Assembly (NCBI GenBank): GCA_030765045.1
Contig: CM060964.1
Coordinates: 140,884,868 to 140,948,867, forward strand
From: Tenodera sinensis
Lineage: Eukaryota > Arthropoda > Insecta > Mantodea > Mantidae
Direction of reading: 5' to 3'
Length of the DNA: 64,000 nt
Below are positions 1 to 11,686 of the stretch, in pieces. The position numbers were made by a program, and so were the translations under genes. Under the pieces are notes generated by a model. That model was not told where the DNA came from. It was given only the letters and a program-made list of their open reading frames with translations, and did not search any database. Numbering within the stretch: the first letter of the stretch is position 1; the number at the start of each line of letters is the position of its first letter.

Positions 1-345
1 TAAATTGGTTGGGAAGGTATGCTGGTAAGCTAACTAGGAAATAGAACATTTTAAATTTGCCTGTTTATTAATAGATACATGGCACACAGTTTTTGCCCAT
101 TTTCTCAGAAGGTTTTAAATTACAAACAAGGGAAATTTTCTTTTTAAGCCATTATTTAACACCATCATGGCTACAGCAGAAATCTGATTTAAATCGCTGT
201 ACAGCTATGCGTGTGCATTGTAAAGTTTAAAAATTAATATAAAATCAACCAATATAATTACTTTCTGAAATTTTGTATGCATGATACTGGAAGCTCTGAC
301 TCTGGAATTTTGATGGCCTAATATGATTGTTGGGAGTTCCTTTCT

Positions 346-400
346 TTGATGATGTCGATATTTTCCCAGACTTTCAGTCCTGCAGACCTACTGATGTTTC
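346..400 (+). repeat. Left member of a diverged inverted repeat pair
   Basis: The stretch containing GACTTTCAGTCCTGCAGACC matches the reverse complement of 1070-1120 at roughly four positions in five. The two copies lie about 700 bases apart in opposite orientation. This suggests two insertions of one old dispersed repeat, or an inverted duplication. I cannot name the family. Confidence 0.55.
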
Positions 401-1069
401 TCAGTAGAGTCACTTCAGGGTTGATATCGTGGTTTACAAAAAATGGTATGCTACAGCTGATATTTCTATTTCTTTATTGGAAATGCAACTAAAGTGTTCT
501 TTCCCTCTGGTTCCAATGTTTCTTTTTGATTTGCCTGCATATACCATGTTACAATTTTCAAAGTTTATTCAGTAAATGCCTGATTTTTGCTCTGATGGTA
601 TTCTGTCTTTCAGGGGAGAATTAAGCAAATTCTGGACCATATACTTGTTCTGGGGGCCAGACCTATGCTGTATTTCTTGAAAATTTTGTTGAAATTGTGG
701 TTTAGTCTAGAGGCATGTTTAAATCTTACAAATTTTACATGGTTCTTGTGTGCAGATTGTTGTGTTTTCTCTGATTTGCTTTTGTGTCTGAAATTTTGCA
801 ATTTTGTTCATCACTATGTTGGGTTTGAAACCATTCTTTTGTGTTCTGGAAAGGACTTGATGTCAGCTCTCTCTTCCCCAGCATATCTACACAGAAACTC
901 TCAACACTCTTTAAGATGATGGTTAATGGACCTTAGAACTCCATGAAAAGAAATAGAAGACTACCTCGTCCTTACAGGTTTATGTATCTAACAACATTTT
1001 CAGTCTGACAGCAAGTTCTACAAATATCTGGCCTAGCCATGGAGAATCCTCTGTCCCATTTCTTGCAGA

Positions 1070-1120
1070 ACTCGGTAGGTCTGCAGAACTGAAAGTCCAG
1101 GGAAACCTCCACATCATCAA
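1070..1120 (-). repeat. Right member of a diverged inverted repeat pair
   Basis: This is the partner of 346-400, read on the - strand. The A-run just to its right (about 1119-1132) could be a retroposed tail or simple slippage. Confidence 0.55.
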
Positions 1121-2631
1121 AAAAAAAAAAAAGGAATATGTTATGTACTTTGAAAATCCTGCCATTGAACAACCTCATTAGTTTCATCGCAAGATCAGGT
1201 GATACCACTTCTGCAAAAGACCACGTATAGTACTTTTGCCAGTGTTGCCAATCAGACTGAAACTGAGGATGGAAGCAATAACTTCTGAAACTTGTTGCAC
1301 TTTTAAATTCAAGTAAGTGAAGTTAGTGTCACAAATTTGGCTCAAAAGTTTTTCAAGTACTTCTTGCATTGCCAGTCATTTGCAACATGTTCTACTGTGG
1401 CATACAACACATCTTGTGTTTAATTCTTTTCTTTCTTGTCTGTAGGTGAAATGGAAAACTGGTGCGCACTTTAGCTTGCAGTATCATTGGGGTTTCCCGA
1501 GCTGAAGGTCAACCTCTAACATTGAACTCTGGTAGTGTCAATTTTGAAGCAGCTGATAAATTGCATTGGTTTTCAAGTCCATGTAGGGATCTTTTTCTTA
1601 GCAGTAATTCATGAATCACAATGAAACAATTAAATATGTATATGTCTAGCTGTGTGTCACATTTCAGGAAACCAAGCTGTCACGTCATCTTGCAAATTTA
1701 CACCTCCCAGTTGCATCTGATGTTCAAGGGCATGCTTTTCTTCCTTTACCTCTTTGGGTGTCTGACATTTCCTTCTTCTCAGTTTGCCTGTTGCTGTAAT
1801 GTTGGCAGCTTCATGTTTCATCAATAGCAAATAAACGTCTTTGTTATACTTCCATATCATACAGAACACATGTATTCGACATCATGGTTCATACTCACCA
1901 TGTTTCACTTTATTATGAGATACATCAGATGACTAGGTTTAGTAGTCCATCTACATTAAAGAAGAATCAAGTTATCGCCATTCATAGTGCGTGTGACAGT
2001 GCAGTGTAGTTAACTGGTTCTGTCTATCTGTCTGCTATATAAACAAAGCGTGCACAACTTCATTCTTTTGGTAGCTCACCTACTAAGCTTACAGATGACT
2101 AATATTCTTATTTTCTCTAATGGTATCAACAACATCAATTTTTCTCTTGATTAGTTTTCTAAAGAGATATGAGATCTGTGAAGGCCACCTGTTAGTTAAA
2201 AATGCAAATATATGTTGCTTTATTGATCAGTGCATTTGCGAGTTGTGCTTATCATGCAATTTAAATGCCATTACTAACTTATGCAAGTACAGCTTGTCAT
2301 CTGATGCGACTGGATTAATTGTAATTACTGATCTGATATACCATATGTCCTTTTGAAGTCTTAAAAATGGATATGATATTACATGTGCAGGCAGGAAATG
2401 AAACTCTTCTATCCATTTTCCACTAAAACTTTCATTTTTCTGAAGAGAACCAATATCTTATAAAAAAACTCCTAAGAAATTGCCTTCATAAAACCTTGAG
2501 GTCTCCTCTTATGTATCTGTTAATGATTTGTAGAGTGTTGGAAAATGCTCTTGGAATATTTCTCCTTAACTGCTTTTTTTACAGTAGCAAGACTAATATT
2601 TACAGCATTCTTAACCTGAAATTTGTTTCAG

Positions 2632-2755
2632 GTGCAGTGTGATGAGGATGAGTATGAGCTTGATTGTCGTCTCTATACTGTGGACTACAGAATTATAGAT
2701 GGGGATGTTAGTCTACCAGAAAATTCATTTAAAGGCACTGATTTTATGCCTAATG
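2632..2755 (+). CDS. RhoGAPp190: p190 RhoGAP exon A (first pseudoGTPase region)
   Basis: Internal exon of a p190-type Rho GTPase-activating protein, a cytoplasmic regulator that turns off Rho at the cortex. The acceptor is TTTGTTTCAG before 2632 and the donor is GTATGT at 2756. The exon opens in phase 0 and gives 41 codons plus one base (VQCDEDEYELDCRLYTV... to DFMPNG). Together with the next two exons it covers what should be the first pseudoGTPase domain of the family, a GTPase-like fold that does not hydrolyse GTP. The leftover G joins the GT of the next exon to make glycine, which supports the boundary. The family assignment rests mainly on the second pseudoGTPase exons further on. The reading frame runs past the donor to a stop near 2901, which I take as intron. 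Confidence 0.85.
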
Positions 2756-2912
2756 GTATGTTTCTCATGCTACAGAATAGGGAGAGTTTAGGGATCAGCA
2801 AGCTCTTTGGAGCTATGAAAGACATTGTTTGTTACCAATTTTTAATGGTATGTAATAGAAGCCATGAATACTATATACCTGTTCATAAAATATTTCATTA
2901 ACCTTCTGTATA

Positions 2913-4080
2913 TGAGGGTGAGTCAGTAAATAAGTTACAAAGGTTTGTTTACTGTATAACATATTTAAATTTGCATACAAACTTTTGCAGCAGATGGTAG
3001 CATATGTATGCTTGTTGTAGCAGGTGTATGACATTGCATTGGCACTGAGCAGGCAGAAGAAGATGGCGAGTGTATTATAGGAGTGCACACAAGAACAGCA
3101 TGCGGTTGTGATCTTTTGTGGGCAAAAGGCCTCTCCATAGAAGTGCATAGTGAAATGCATCTTGTGTATGGTGAGAATTGTTTATCATGGAGAGCTGTGT
3201 TCGATTGGATTCAGAAGTTTAACCAGGAAGGATAAAGTGTCACAGATGAGAAGCATCCTGGTCATCCTGCAGAGGTATCAATTGAAAACAGTGCAGCGTA
3301 TAGAAGAAATCATTTGCAAAGACAGGTGTGTGATGATCGATGACATAGCATGTGCTGTAGGTGTTCGCATGGAACCACTTACATCATCATCTATGAACAG
3401 TTGAAGTTTCAAGAAGTTTGTGCACCAGTTGTCTGAGGAACACACAATGAAAGAATGGGTCTGCCCTTGCACACCTCACTCAGTATACCAAGGAAAGACC
3501 ATGGCACAAATTGTAATAGGGGACAGGTCTTGATTCATCACTTTCAACCAGAATCCAAACAATCCTCCATGGAATGGAAACATCCCACCTTCATACAAAA
3601 AAAAAAAAGAAAAGAATCATCTCATGGTGAGATTGTGAATGCTGTGTCATACTGCACCACTCTGTTGAACTCAATGGGCCATTTGCTGCAAACAACCTGG
3701 ACTCCTGACAGTAGATATGATTCATCTGGATAACAATGTCTGCAAGACAAACACAGAAGCTGTTGCGAACATTTCATTGAGAATGCTGGGAACATTCACC
3801 ATACAGTTCTGACTTAGCTCCCAGTGATTTTCACCTGCTCAGGCCCTTAAAAGGTCATTTGAGCAACCAACATTTTGAAAATGATGATGCCATAGTCCAA
3901 GAGATTACTCAAGTTCGACAGCAGCCAAAGACTGCTGGCTTTTGAGGACCTGCAAAGAGATGGGATAAGTCTCTGAATGTACAGGATAAATATGTAGAAA
4001 AGTGAAATAAACTTCATGAAGTTACTTTGAATATTATTGCCTCTATCTCATTTTGCAACCTATTTATTGGTTTACCCTCA
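2913..4080 (+). mobile_element. Mariner-type DNA transposon, decayed
   Basis: A 1168-bp element flanked by TA on both sides (2911-2912 and 4081-4082). Its ends are inverted repeats: left TGAGGGTGAGTCAGTAAATA, right (reverse complement) TGAGGGTAAACCAATAAATA. Over about 29 positions they differ at six, all transitions. Between them lie + strand transposase remnants in several frames: a helix-turn-helix portion near 3170-3440 (RIEEIICKDRCVMIDDIACA), a central piece near 3530-3590 (FQPESKQSSMEWKHP), and the usual mariner C-terminal block near 3800-3910. Stops and frameshifts separate them, so this is not a working gene. TA flanks and the MEWKHP-type block are typical of mariner/Tc1 elements. Confidence 0.85.
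3150..3960 (+). pseudogene. Broken mariner transposase
   Basis: Remnant of the transposase of the 2913-4080 element, which would have cut and rejoined DNA at the inverted ends. The reading frame changes several times. The N-terminal DNA-binding part is readable around 3170-3440 and the central domain around 3530-3730. The final block, SSDLAPSDFHLLRP-like when frames are followed by eye, lies near 3800-3850. The first catalytic aspartate region is damaged. The element matches the mariner layout in order and length, but no open frame is longer than about 92 codons. Confidence 0.75.
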
Positions 4081-5998
4081 TAACAGTGAAACAAATTTGA
4101 GAGAGGGAAGGATACATAGATAAAGTTAGTAAAGAAGAAATGGAAGGATTGGTATGTATAAAGGCAGGTGTATAGAAACTTACAGGATTAAGAAATAGTT
4201 ATTGTATGTATGGGTGGAAAAAAGAAAATGTAGAGGACATTATACTTGTATGTTGTGGAATGAAGACTGAGGCACAATTCAAATTAAATGGAGAAATGTA
4301 GACAAAAGAATTATAATAAAGGAAATGTTTAAAAAAAATTGTGGTAACTTGGATAATTCCTTCACAGTAAAAAAAGTATGTGGATATTGAACCTTTAAAT
4401 TGGAAAAGTAAAGAAGTGAGCTTAAGGCCAGAATCCATTGCTCAAAGTAGTGTTTGAACTGATTGATATTTTAAATTGTATAGTATGTATGTAGAATTTT
4501 AAATGTAACCAGTATTGGAAATGAAATATCATTAGATAAGTACATATACCTATAGGAGGACAAATTGACTCATAGAAATAAGCTTTAATTTTCGATTATT
4601 AAACTTTAGCCCAATAGCTGTTTAAATCATGTCTCGACTTAACCCATATATCTAATGTGCACAGCTAGGCAGGTAGTTCTGTCAACAATTAAATTTTCTA
4701 TTTGGCACAACATCTGTGTTTCCTTATTAATTGAATGTATTTGACAAAACAGAAACTGCATTAAGAATATCAAATGCAGCACAAAGTGATTCTATCAGAT
4801 AAACAGCATGTTTATATACAACATTTTGAAGAAAAGATTTCAGTAGTAAATAATTTGTTACACTTTTTTTCTTTTCTTCTGAAGCTGAAATATTCCACTA
4901 CCTTTTGCTTGTGCTGTATTTTGGCATGCACCCTTTTCACTGCTATTGCATGTCCCTGGTTAGAAAGAGATAGAAGGAAAGCAAGGTGCTCTTCAGTTTA
5001 TTGAATTGTCCAGAACTCTTATCAGAAAGTGGGAATAAATCTCCAGATTTCCATATTTTCTTATGTCAGGCCTCTGTCAGATTATTAATTGCTATAACAA
5101 CAGTTTATAAGTAGTGTTGTGAGTGTTTGATGTTACTAATCCATTTGCTCTCATTTTTCCCTTTCTTCCACTGCTAGATGACTAAGGTACCTTATGCTAT
5201 GAACACAAGTATGTTCAGAGTTGTTAAAGGTGACACTTTCAGTATGATGAACTGTGACTTCATTATTCTATAAGCTATTATTTCCCAAATGGCATGTTGG
5301 TCACTTGTAATAATCACAGAGGCTGCTTCACCAACTTTGTTTTCACAATAGCAATACAACTTTCAGCTTATAAGAGTAAAAGGGTTCCAAACATCGCTTA
5401 TACTGTGGTGTTGTTTTGAAATTGACTTGTGTAGAAAGAGCTTGAGCTTTAGGATTTACTTCTGAGAATATTGAGGACATTTTGCTATGTTACACTGGTT
5501 TGGATATTGACACGGAAGTGTCTAATTTCAAAGCAGGTGTTAGTAATGCAGTTGGTAATAGACGTAAATGACTTTGTTCTATGTTGGCCAATTTACAAAT
5601 TTTTATAAACTTATTGTTAATCATTCTAATATTTGAATCAATATTCAGAGCTTGCTTCATAAGTATGCTTACTCGAAATACAGAAGTTTATGTAGTTTGT
5701 AATTATCTGACTCTTCAGTTTTACTCTGGAATATTTGTATGTTCAACAAAGTATATGTTGCCGTAGGAACAATAATTGCCCAAAATGCTGGAATCTGTTT
5801 TCTGTTTACGTTATAAATAGAATTACTGTTTTGTTGAATTCCTCCCATCTTTAAGAATACCTATTACTTCTCATTAGGTATCTTCAGTACTAGATCTTCC
5901 CAAGATAATTTGTGTTGTCAATAACCTGTTTTACTTACTGTGTGGTATCACAGATGATGATGATGTTCAAGTGCATTAAATGAACAAAAGTCAAAGAA

Positions 5999-6085
5999 TG
6001 AATAAATAAATAAATAAATAATGAATAAATAAACAAATAAGTAAATAAGTGAATAAATAATTAAGTGAATAAATAAATAAATAAT
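5999..6085. repeat. (AAAT)n simple repeat
   Basis: Imperfect tandem AATA/AAAT units with GAAT and AAGT variants over about 85 bases, inside p190 intron A-B. Confidence 0.9.
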
Positions 6086-6667
6086 ATTGCTTTGTTCAAA
6101 TTATGCTTGGATCAAATGGAACGAAACCTAGTGTTTGTATACCATGCCAGATTGTTTATGAAAACCAAGTCATTGAGGGAATGGAAAGACACATGATTGG
6201 GTTCATTGGTGTTAACATGGTGTTAACACCATAGGTGTTAACATGACTTTGTTTTTGGGCAGCTGTGTAATCCAGGTTCATAATGTCATACATTTTAATG
6301 TACATATTTTGGTGCTTCAATTTACATACTCATGTCATTGTCCACAGCTTAATTTGGAGCTATTTTAAACACACTGTATATTTTTAAATAAATATTTATG
6401 CAGATACAATGAAATTTTAGAACTACTTACCCCATTTCACTGTTCAGGAACTTCATTGCCAGGTGGTGGATGTAGATAACCTCTCCTATGATGAAGCATA
6501 TATACAGTTTACCACATCAAAGAAAGTCCCCGGGGTGTGAGGTGCAGGGAGAATTTGCTGATTGGACATGGGTCTGACGCTCTGCCTCAGCCTTCTTGTT
6601 TATGACATTAGAACAATTTTCTGCGTAACTTTACTCTTTGTGTAATATACTTTCTCTGTCACACACA

Positions 6668-6725
6668 CTCGTCCGATATGACACAATGTTGGAGGACGTT
6701 AATTAAAACAAAACAAAAAATCTGT
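6668..6725 (+). repeat. Dispersed A-tailed repeat, 3' end
   Basis: The segment with TCCGATATGACACAATGTTG followed by GAGGACGTTAATT and an A-rich tail recurs in reverse orientation at about 56262-56302. The A-rich run after the shared part suggests the 3' end of a retroposed repeat. The family is not identified. Confidence 0.6.
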
Positions 6726-6904
6726 CGCACACACTTGCTGTCGTTGCACTATTTCCAAACAAATAAGGCCAGCAAATTCCTGTCAGAGACTTTCTGTCTG
6801 TTGGCGAAAGTACCTTATGTGCAACCACATTTTATTCTTTTTAGAGCATATGAATTTTGAGTATCTCTTAATTGATAAATTATAAACACTTTTTTGTATT
6901 TTAG

Positions 6905-7106
6905 GTTGTTTCTGTGTATATTCAAATCCAGAAACATTTGAGTATGTGCGGGAGAGTGTAGAGAAGACATTACTTTCAAATCTGGAGCAGGATGACAGGC
7001 TGCCATTTCAGGGATTGCCCATTGTAATGCTATTTTTGCCAGACCCATCAGTAGATGAAAGTGATGTACTCAGACTACGAGAAGAAGGGCAGAGTCTATC
7101 AGACAG
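6905..7106 (+). CDS. RhoGAPp190: p190 RhoGAP exon B (first pseudoGTPase domain)
   Basis: Acceptor TATTTTAG before 6905 and donor GTAAAT at 7107. The first two bases complete the glycine left by exon A. The 202-bp exon encodes CFCVYSNPETFEYVRESVEK, then a stretch ending GLPIVMLFLPDPSVDES and REEGQSLSD. The hydrophobic strand GLPIVMLFL fits a beta strand of a GTPase-like fold. It ends two bases into a codon, matching exon C. The assignment to the first pseudoGTPase domain is inferred from order in the protein, since the better conserved second domain follows. Confidence 0.88.
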
Positions 7107-7329
7107 GTAAATAACATCTTTGTTTGAATGTTATTTGTTATCTGTTATCTCTCTGCCATTGTTGAACTTCCCAAGTTTGGCATCAGGAATTATTTCTGCT
7201 CCATCTTTTTCTCTGTTCCATGTTTCATTGACAGTTAACCTTAATTAAGCTTTCTTAGAGAGGGAGGAGGTAAAACAAAAATTGTGAAAGTGGACATTGA
7301 ATATGGGCTGTTCATAAACTGTACATATA

Positions 7330-7478
7330 TTATTTATTTATGCCAACAAACTTACTGTTGGTGTTTTTAAACACACAAGCCGTGTGTGGGCAAAGTTTAA
7401 GAGGTAGAACTGGAACTTAAAAATTCAATGCCACAACTGGGATTTGAACCACAGACCTTCCGCTTGCATATATTACTC
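7330..7478 (-). repeat. tRNA-derived SINE, family B, - strand copy
   Basis: On the - strand this reads from a B-box-like GGTTCAAATCCC (near 7440-7452), through a body ending in GCATAAATAAATAATA. The stretch 7331-7441 is a nearly exact reverse complement of 38045-38155, 30 kb away. Related copies are at 45146, 45285 and 54715. The tRNA-like head is cut short: no A box is seen here, but the 45285 copy has one. Confidence 0.7.
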
Positions 7479-7859
7479 ATAAATCTCTACCATCATCATG
7501 CATGTCAACAAATTTACTCTTGTAAAGTTACTGCTTGTAAATGCTGGTGAACATTGGTATCATGTCAGCTTTTGGATTATCTTCTCCCTCCTAAATAATA
7601 TGTATATGAGCTGTATCTTTGTCCATTTCTTACATGTTGAAACAAAACTGATGGCACCTCCAGTTTTGGTCAAGTCATCACATGGGATGGGTCATTGCCA
7701 TCTCAACCAGAGTCTCACACGGCAGACTGTTTTTCACTGTAGTACTACAGTGGATCACACATGTCCCAAACAAAACAAAATAAATGAAAGCGAAATAATG
7801 CTCTTTACAGAAAAAGGCCCATTGTATTTTTCCTCGAGTTTTGCTGTGATTTAGCCAGT

Positions 7860-8170
7860 AATGTAATATTTAAAGCTGAGTGATACAAGGATGGTGACAG
7901 TGACAGTGACAGTGATGGTGACTGTGACAGGCAGTGGAGCAAAATAGAAAATTGAAATTGAAAAGTTTTCAATGTTAATGAAAGTGCTCTAACTATAGAA
8001 GCCATGACAATTTCTGAGATAGTTCAAGACATTTATCAGCATGTTGTAGTGAAGGAATGAATGAAAAAAGGAATGAACATTAGGAGGAGGAGGATGAGGA
8101 TGAGGATGGCAGTGAAGAACCCATGAATGTTCCCATAAATTTCATTGATGCTGTGAATGACTAAGAGACA
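7860..8170 (+). repeat. Possible pogo/Tigger-type transposase C-terminal remnant
   Basis: A GTGACA-type short tandem repeat (7889-7930) is followed by a frame reading NVNESALTIEAMTISEIVQD, an acidic Glu/Asp run and a segment near 8120-8170 reading NVPINFIDAVND. Acidic C-terminal tails of this kind occur in pogo/Tigger transposases, but frames are broken and the match is weak. It could also be an unrelated remnant. Confidence 0.3.
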
Positions 8171-8189
8171 GTTAAATACTTTCTGCTGT

Positions 8190-8790
8190 GTATTCACAGC
8201 ATAATCCAAGAAATAAGAGAAGAAAAGGACAACTGGCAGAACATGACTGGACAATCCACTTTGGATGGGTTAACGCCCTTATAGGAACAAAGAGTAATGA
8301 GTTAGCCAACAAACTTGCCAGAGTAAAAGCAGAGGATGACAGCTTCCATATAGTTTACAACAGGATACAGGATCAGTAGCTTAAACCAAACTCAAGAAAA
8401 ATACTCTTCAGTTGGCAACAGCATTAGGAACACCCAAGTAAAGGAACTATTTGTTGAACGTCCTATCCAAATATTGAACAGCATTTAAAAGTAAAATCTG
8501 AACTACACATCAGATATGGCTATAGTCGCAGGTCACAGGATGGCAAAATCATTCCTCCTCGGATTCAAACTAACAGTTCAATATGTAGTTCCAGTGAGGG
8601 AGAACAAACCACAGAACACTAAATTCATCATTATAAAATTCTGGAAAATGAGGGGAAAGTGTTGAGATATCAAATACTTTACAGAGGAGGAAGTTGACCA
8701 ATTACAAACAGGCAACAGCAACATATTTTCTAAATTCATCAAATCAATAGACTTCACACAACTTCAATAATATAATCTTGAATAGTTGAA
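8190..8790 (+). pseudogene. 3' end of an RNase H-bearing LINE (pol remnant)
   Basis: One frame reads IHFGWVNALIGTKSNELANK followed by LARVKAEDD and YNRIQ. This is the C-terminal half of the RNase H domain that follows reverse transcriptase in I/R1/Jockey-type LINEs. The expected GNELADKLAK core is slightly altered. Further on, in changing frames, are the tail motifs of such proteins: GHRMAKSFLLGFKL (about 8534-8575), SSSEGEQTTEH (about 8587-8620) and a final FIKSIDFTQLQ (about 8738-8770). No cysteine cluster survives intact. The element is 5'-truncated and frameshifted, so it cannot encode a working enzyme. Confidence 0.7.
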
Positions 8791-9223
8791 TACTTAGAAA
8801 TAATCATTATGTAAGTGTCACATTTTATATACATTGTATACTTGTTTATCTTTTTGCAACAGAAATACAAAAAGGATAAACTAAAATTACCAATTTTATT
8901 ACAAACTAAAAGCAGTTAATTGGTATTAGACATGCCTGCTATATAAATTCTCTTTATTGGTTAGTAAGTGTTAAAATTATTTATGGAACCTAAAAGAAGG
9001 CTAAAACATATAATATTACTGTGTAATGGGATCATATTGATTAAAAAGAAAGGACACGCATGCACTTGCACATGCACCTACACACCCATGCACATGTGCA
9101 CATACACACATCCACACCCACCCAATTTCCAACTGGAATGGTTGGGAATTGTGTGAGACTGCTAATGCAGTTACGAAACTAAACCCCTGCATGCCCATGA
9201 TTTAAGCGATGGTAGCACCTTTA

Positions 9224-9259
9224 TTATTCTCCACTTTACTCCTGTAAAGTGGAGAATAA
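9224..9259. repeat. Perfect 16-bp hairpin
   Basis: TTATTCTCCACTTTAC (9224-9239) and its exact reverse complement (9244-9259) are separated by TCCT. It lies in the p190 intron between exons B and C with no adjacent gene to suggest a terminator. It may be a remnant end of a small transposon. Confidence 0.8.
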
Positions 9260-9654
9260 CAAAACTTACTTCTAGGAGTGATGCCATTGTATAGAAAAAA
9301 TCTGGTTATAAGTGAACATCTGGTGTAATTCATATAGGATCTCTAGTGTCAATGGTTTCATGGCTGCCAGAATGCATGACATAAATGGTCAATTTTCTCT
9401 TACATATGTTGATAATCCTACAGCAGATTGAAGAGGAACAACTATGGCTGTCTTGTATATTCTTCAAAGCTTAATTTTATTCATCATGCAAGCATAGAGA
9501 TAGCCAGCAATACTAATCATGTCATATAAATCACCTTGTGGCTTGCCTGTATTGAAAGGGCAATGTCTTCTTTGTTTCACCATTACAGGAACAGTACTTG
9601 AACTGATTATCATGTACATTTTATATAGTGTTTATTATTTTGTGGCATTTACAG

Positions 9655-9828
9655 TTTACAGTGCCCATTCATTGATGTTTCCTTGGAAGATGTTGCTGCC
9701 CAAGGACAGAGATTTACTGCATCATTGATTGCTGAAGCTATGGGTCAGCTTATACAGAGCATTCATCACCGAGCTGTCTTTCTCAATGTGTATCAGTCTA
9801 TACTGGAGTGTTCAGAGCCAGATATTAG
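9655..9828 (+). CDS. RhoGAPp190: p190 RhoGAP exon C
   Basis: I place the acceptor at GGCATTTACAG before 9655, not at the second TTTACAG seven bases later. Only the first keeps phase: the AG left by exon B plus T gives serine, then LQCPFIDVSLEDVAAQGQRF. The donor is GTAAGT at 9829. The 174-bp exon continues with an alpha-helical stretch (SLIAEAMGQLIQSIHHRAVF) and ends SEPDI plus two bases. It joins the first pseudoGTPase region to the second. The LQCPFIDV block and the following EPDIR/IIMC junction match the layout of p190 proteins as I know it. Confidence 0.87.
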
Positions 9829-10357
9829 GTAAGTCTATACTGTATGCTGTACAGACAGACCTAGATAAGTCCTTATTGTCTGGTCAACTGGTTTCCCCTT
9901 TGTTCCATATAAAAGCTTGTAGTCTTTATTTTATTTTTTCAGGGTCTTTAAATCACTTTCTAATATGTTTTGAAAATACAATTAGTGCAAAAATTATACT
10001 AAAATGTGATATAAATGCAAAGTCAATTACTTTATTCAAATAATACTTTGCATTACTTTCTTCTGAAATTTCAAATGAGGAGTTTGGAAGTTTGTACCCA
10101 CTTAATGTGTTTTATGATGTACTTGACTACCATTCTAGAACGTAGAAAGTTAATGTGAAAAAGTGAATACTTTTTGTTATTCATAGAAATTAACATTAAA
10201 TTTAAATTTTTCATTATGACATTTAAAATAGGCTAAATTGTTTAAAATTTTAATTTTTGGGTATAGCAAAACTAATCACGGTTGCGATACGTAAGATGAT
10301 TGTAATTATTTTGAGGTATAGGTATAGATTGAATAGTGGCAAGCAAGGAGCAATATA

Positions 10358-11313
10358 CGAGGGTTGTCCTTAAAATAAGGCTCCCAAGGATCTGCAGTCG
10401 CGAGGAATGCTGTTACAGGAGACCCGGCAACAGTGGCATGTAGCTTGGTTCTCCCACTCCCAGTCCCCCAGACTGCGAGCTGTCTGCGACGCTGAGTCTT
10501 GGCTTGGCAGCCGTTACAAATGGAACTTCCACTCACTTCTTCTGCCAGGTGCGAATTGCACTTTGTGATGCGTTTTTTGTGTGCAAAAAGCCTGCACCAG
10601 TGGACATTCATTCCCAACTGTGTGAAGTGTACGGAGAATAGTGTATGAGCACACAACACATGCACAAATGGTGCAGAGAATTCAAAGACAGACATTTCCA
10701 TGACAACCAGCATTCTGGACGGCCATCGGTTTCGGATGAAACGATTGTGAGAGTGGAAGAAGCAATGCTGAAAGTTCGAAGGGTGACTGTTCGGGAGATC
10801 TGCAAGATGATCCCTGATGTCAGCAAGACCTACATTCAAAAACTTTTGACAGATCATTCAGGGTAAAACAAGATGGGTCCTGAGAATGCTTACAAAGGAC
10901 CACAGATGAAAACGTGTTAAAGTGGGCCACGAATTTCTTCAGGCCTACGACCAATCTCATCAACAACTGTGGATGGGGTACTGTCGAAAACCCTGCTTAC
11001 AGCCCAGACCTAGCCCCAAGTGACTACCTTCTCTTCTCTGACTTGAAGAAACACCTGGGTGGGACGCATTTCAGAACCAGAAAGGAACTGAAAGAAACTG
11101 TTTTAAGCTATCTTCGCCATGCGACGGGAGAGTTCTATGATGCAGACGTACAAAAGATGGTACACCATATGCAAAAATGCACTGATCAGAATGCCGATTA
11201 TGTTAAAAAATAGGAAAATGTCTAAGCTTTCCAAAAATGTATTATTCAGTGCCAGTAAATATGTTTTTCATTGTGAAAAAAAATTGGCAACCTTATTTTA
11301 CAGACAACCCTCG
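10358..11313 (+). mobile_element. Mariner-type transposon, internally deleted
   Basis: A 956-bp element with TA on each side (10356-10357, 11314-11315). The inverted ends are CGAGGGTTGTCCTTAAAATA on the left and, reverse complemented, CGAGGGTTGTCTGTAAAATA on the right. The transposase frame begins in the normal helix-turn-helix region and resumes only in the C-terminal catalytic block, so the middle has been lost. Its ends are well preserved, which would allow mobilisation in trans if a source enzyme exists. Confidence 0.88.
10562..11213 (+). pseudogene. Internally deleted mariner transposase
   Basis: The N-terminal part is in frame at 10645-10866: HKWCREFKDRHFHDNQHSGR and PSVSDETIVRVEEAML, then VTVREICKMIPDVS, the paired helix-turn-helix domain of mariner transposases. 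After the linker the frame breaks. The open frame 10914-11213 picks up at WGTVENPAYSPDLAPSDYLL and runs to the normal C-terminus (LKKHLGGTHFRTRKEL). The segment with the first catalytic aspartate and the HDNARPH-type second one is absent. A typical mariner protein is about 340 residues; about half is present. No activity is possible from this copy. Confidence 0.82.
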
Positions 11314-11686
11314 TACAAGCCATGTGGCATACTCTGTATCTTGAGTTACAGTGAGCCTTTATATTACATTAGCCTTTTAGATTAATACACAGTTAAATAG
11401 AACGCCTGAAACTTGGTCATGCAGGTTGAAAGACGAGCAAAGAAAAATATTTATCCAAACCCTATATCAAATTTTGCATTTTCCTATATAATCACTAGTC
11501 AGCCTTTATAATAGAAATACCATACATTAGCTTTGTGAGGTTGTAGGCAGTTAAAATAATCCCTGTTCATGCATAAATTTCACTTTTACTAAATGGTATT
11601 CAAGTGTATATTGAAGGCACAATGACTGTATCGGAACTAAGAAAACATTTTTAGAACTTAATGTAATTTTGTAATAAACTTTTCAG

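Larger units (their letters stand above)
1..2631. other. Intronic or upstream stretch, no gene seen
   Basis: No exon can be supported before the first p190 exon. Open frames here are short and have no recognisable domain. If the p190 gene starts upstream of the window, as its missing N-terminal half implies, this is intron. The only structure I see is the inverted pair of diverged repeats near 346-400 and 1070-1120, listed separately. Confidence 0.6.
2756..6904 (+). other. p190 intron A-B
   Basis: Intron of about 4.1 kb. It contains a mariner-type element (2913-4080) and an AAAT-type simple repeat (5999-6085). The rest is AT-rich with no gene that I recognise. A small internal repeat of GTGTTAAC units sits at about 6207-6245 and includes the palindrome TGGTGTTAACACCA. 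Confidence 0.7.
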
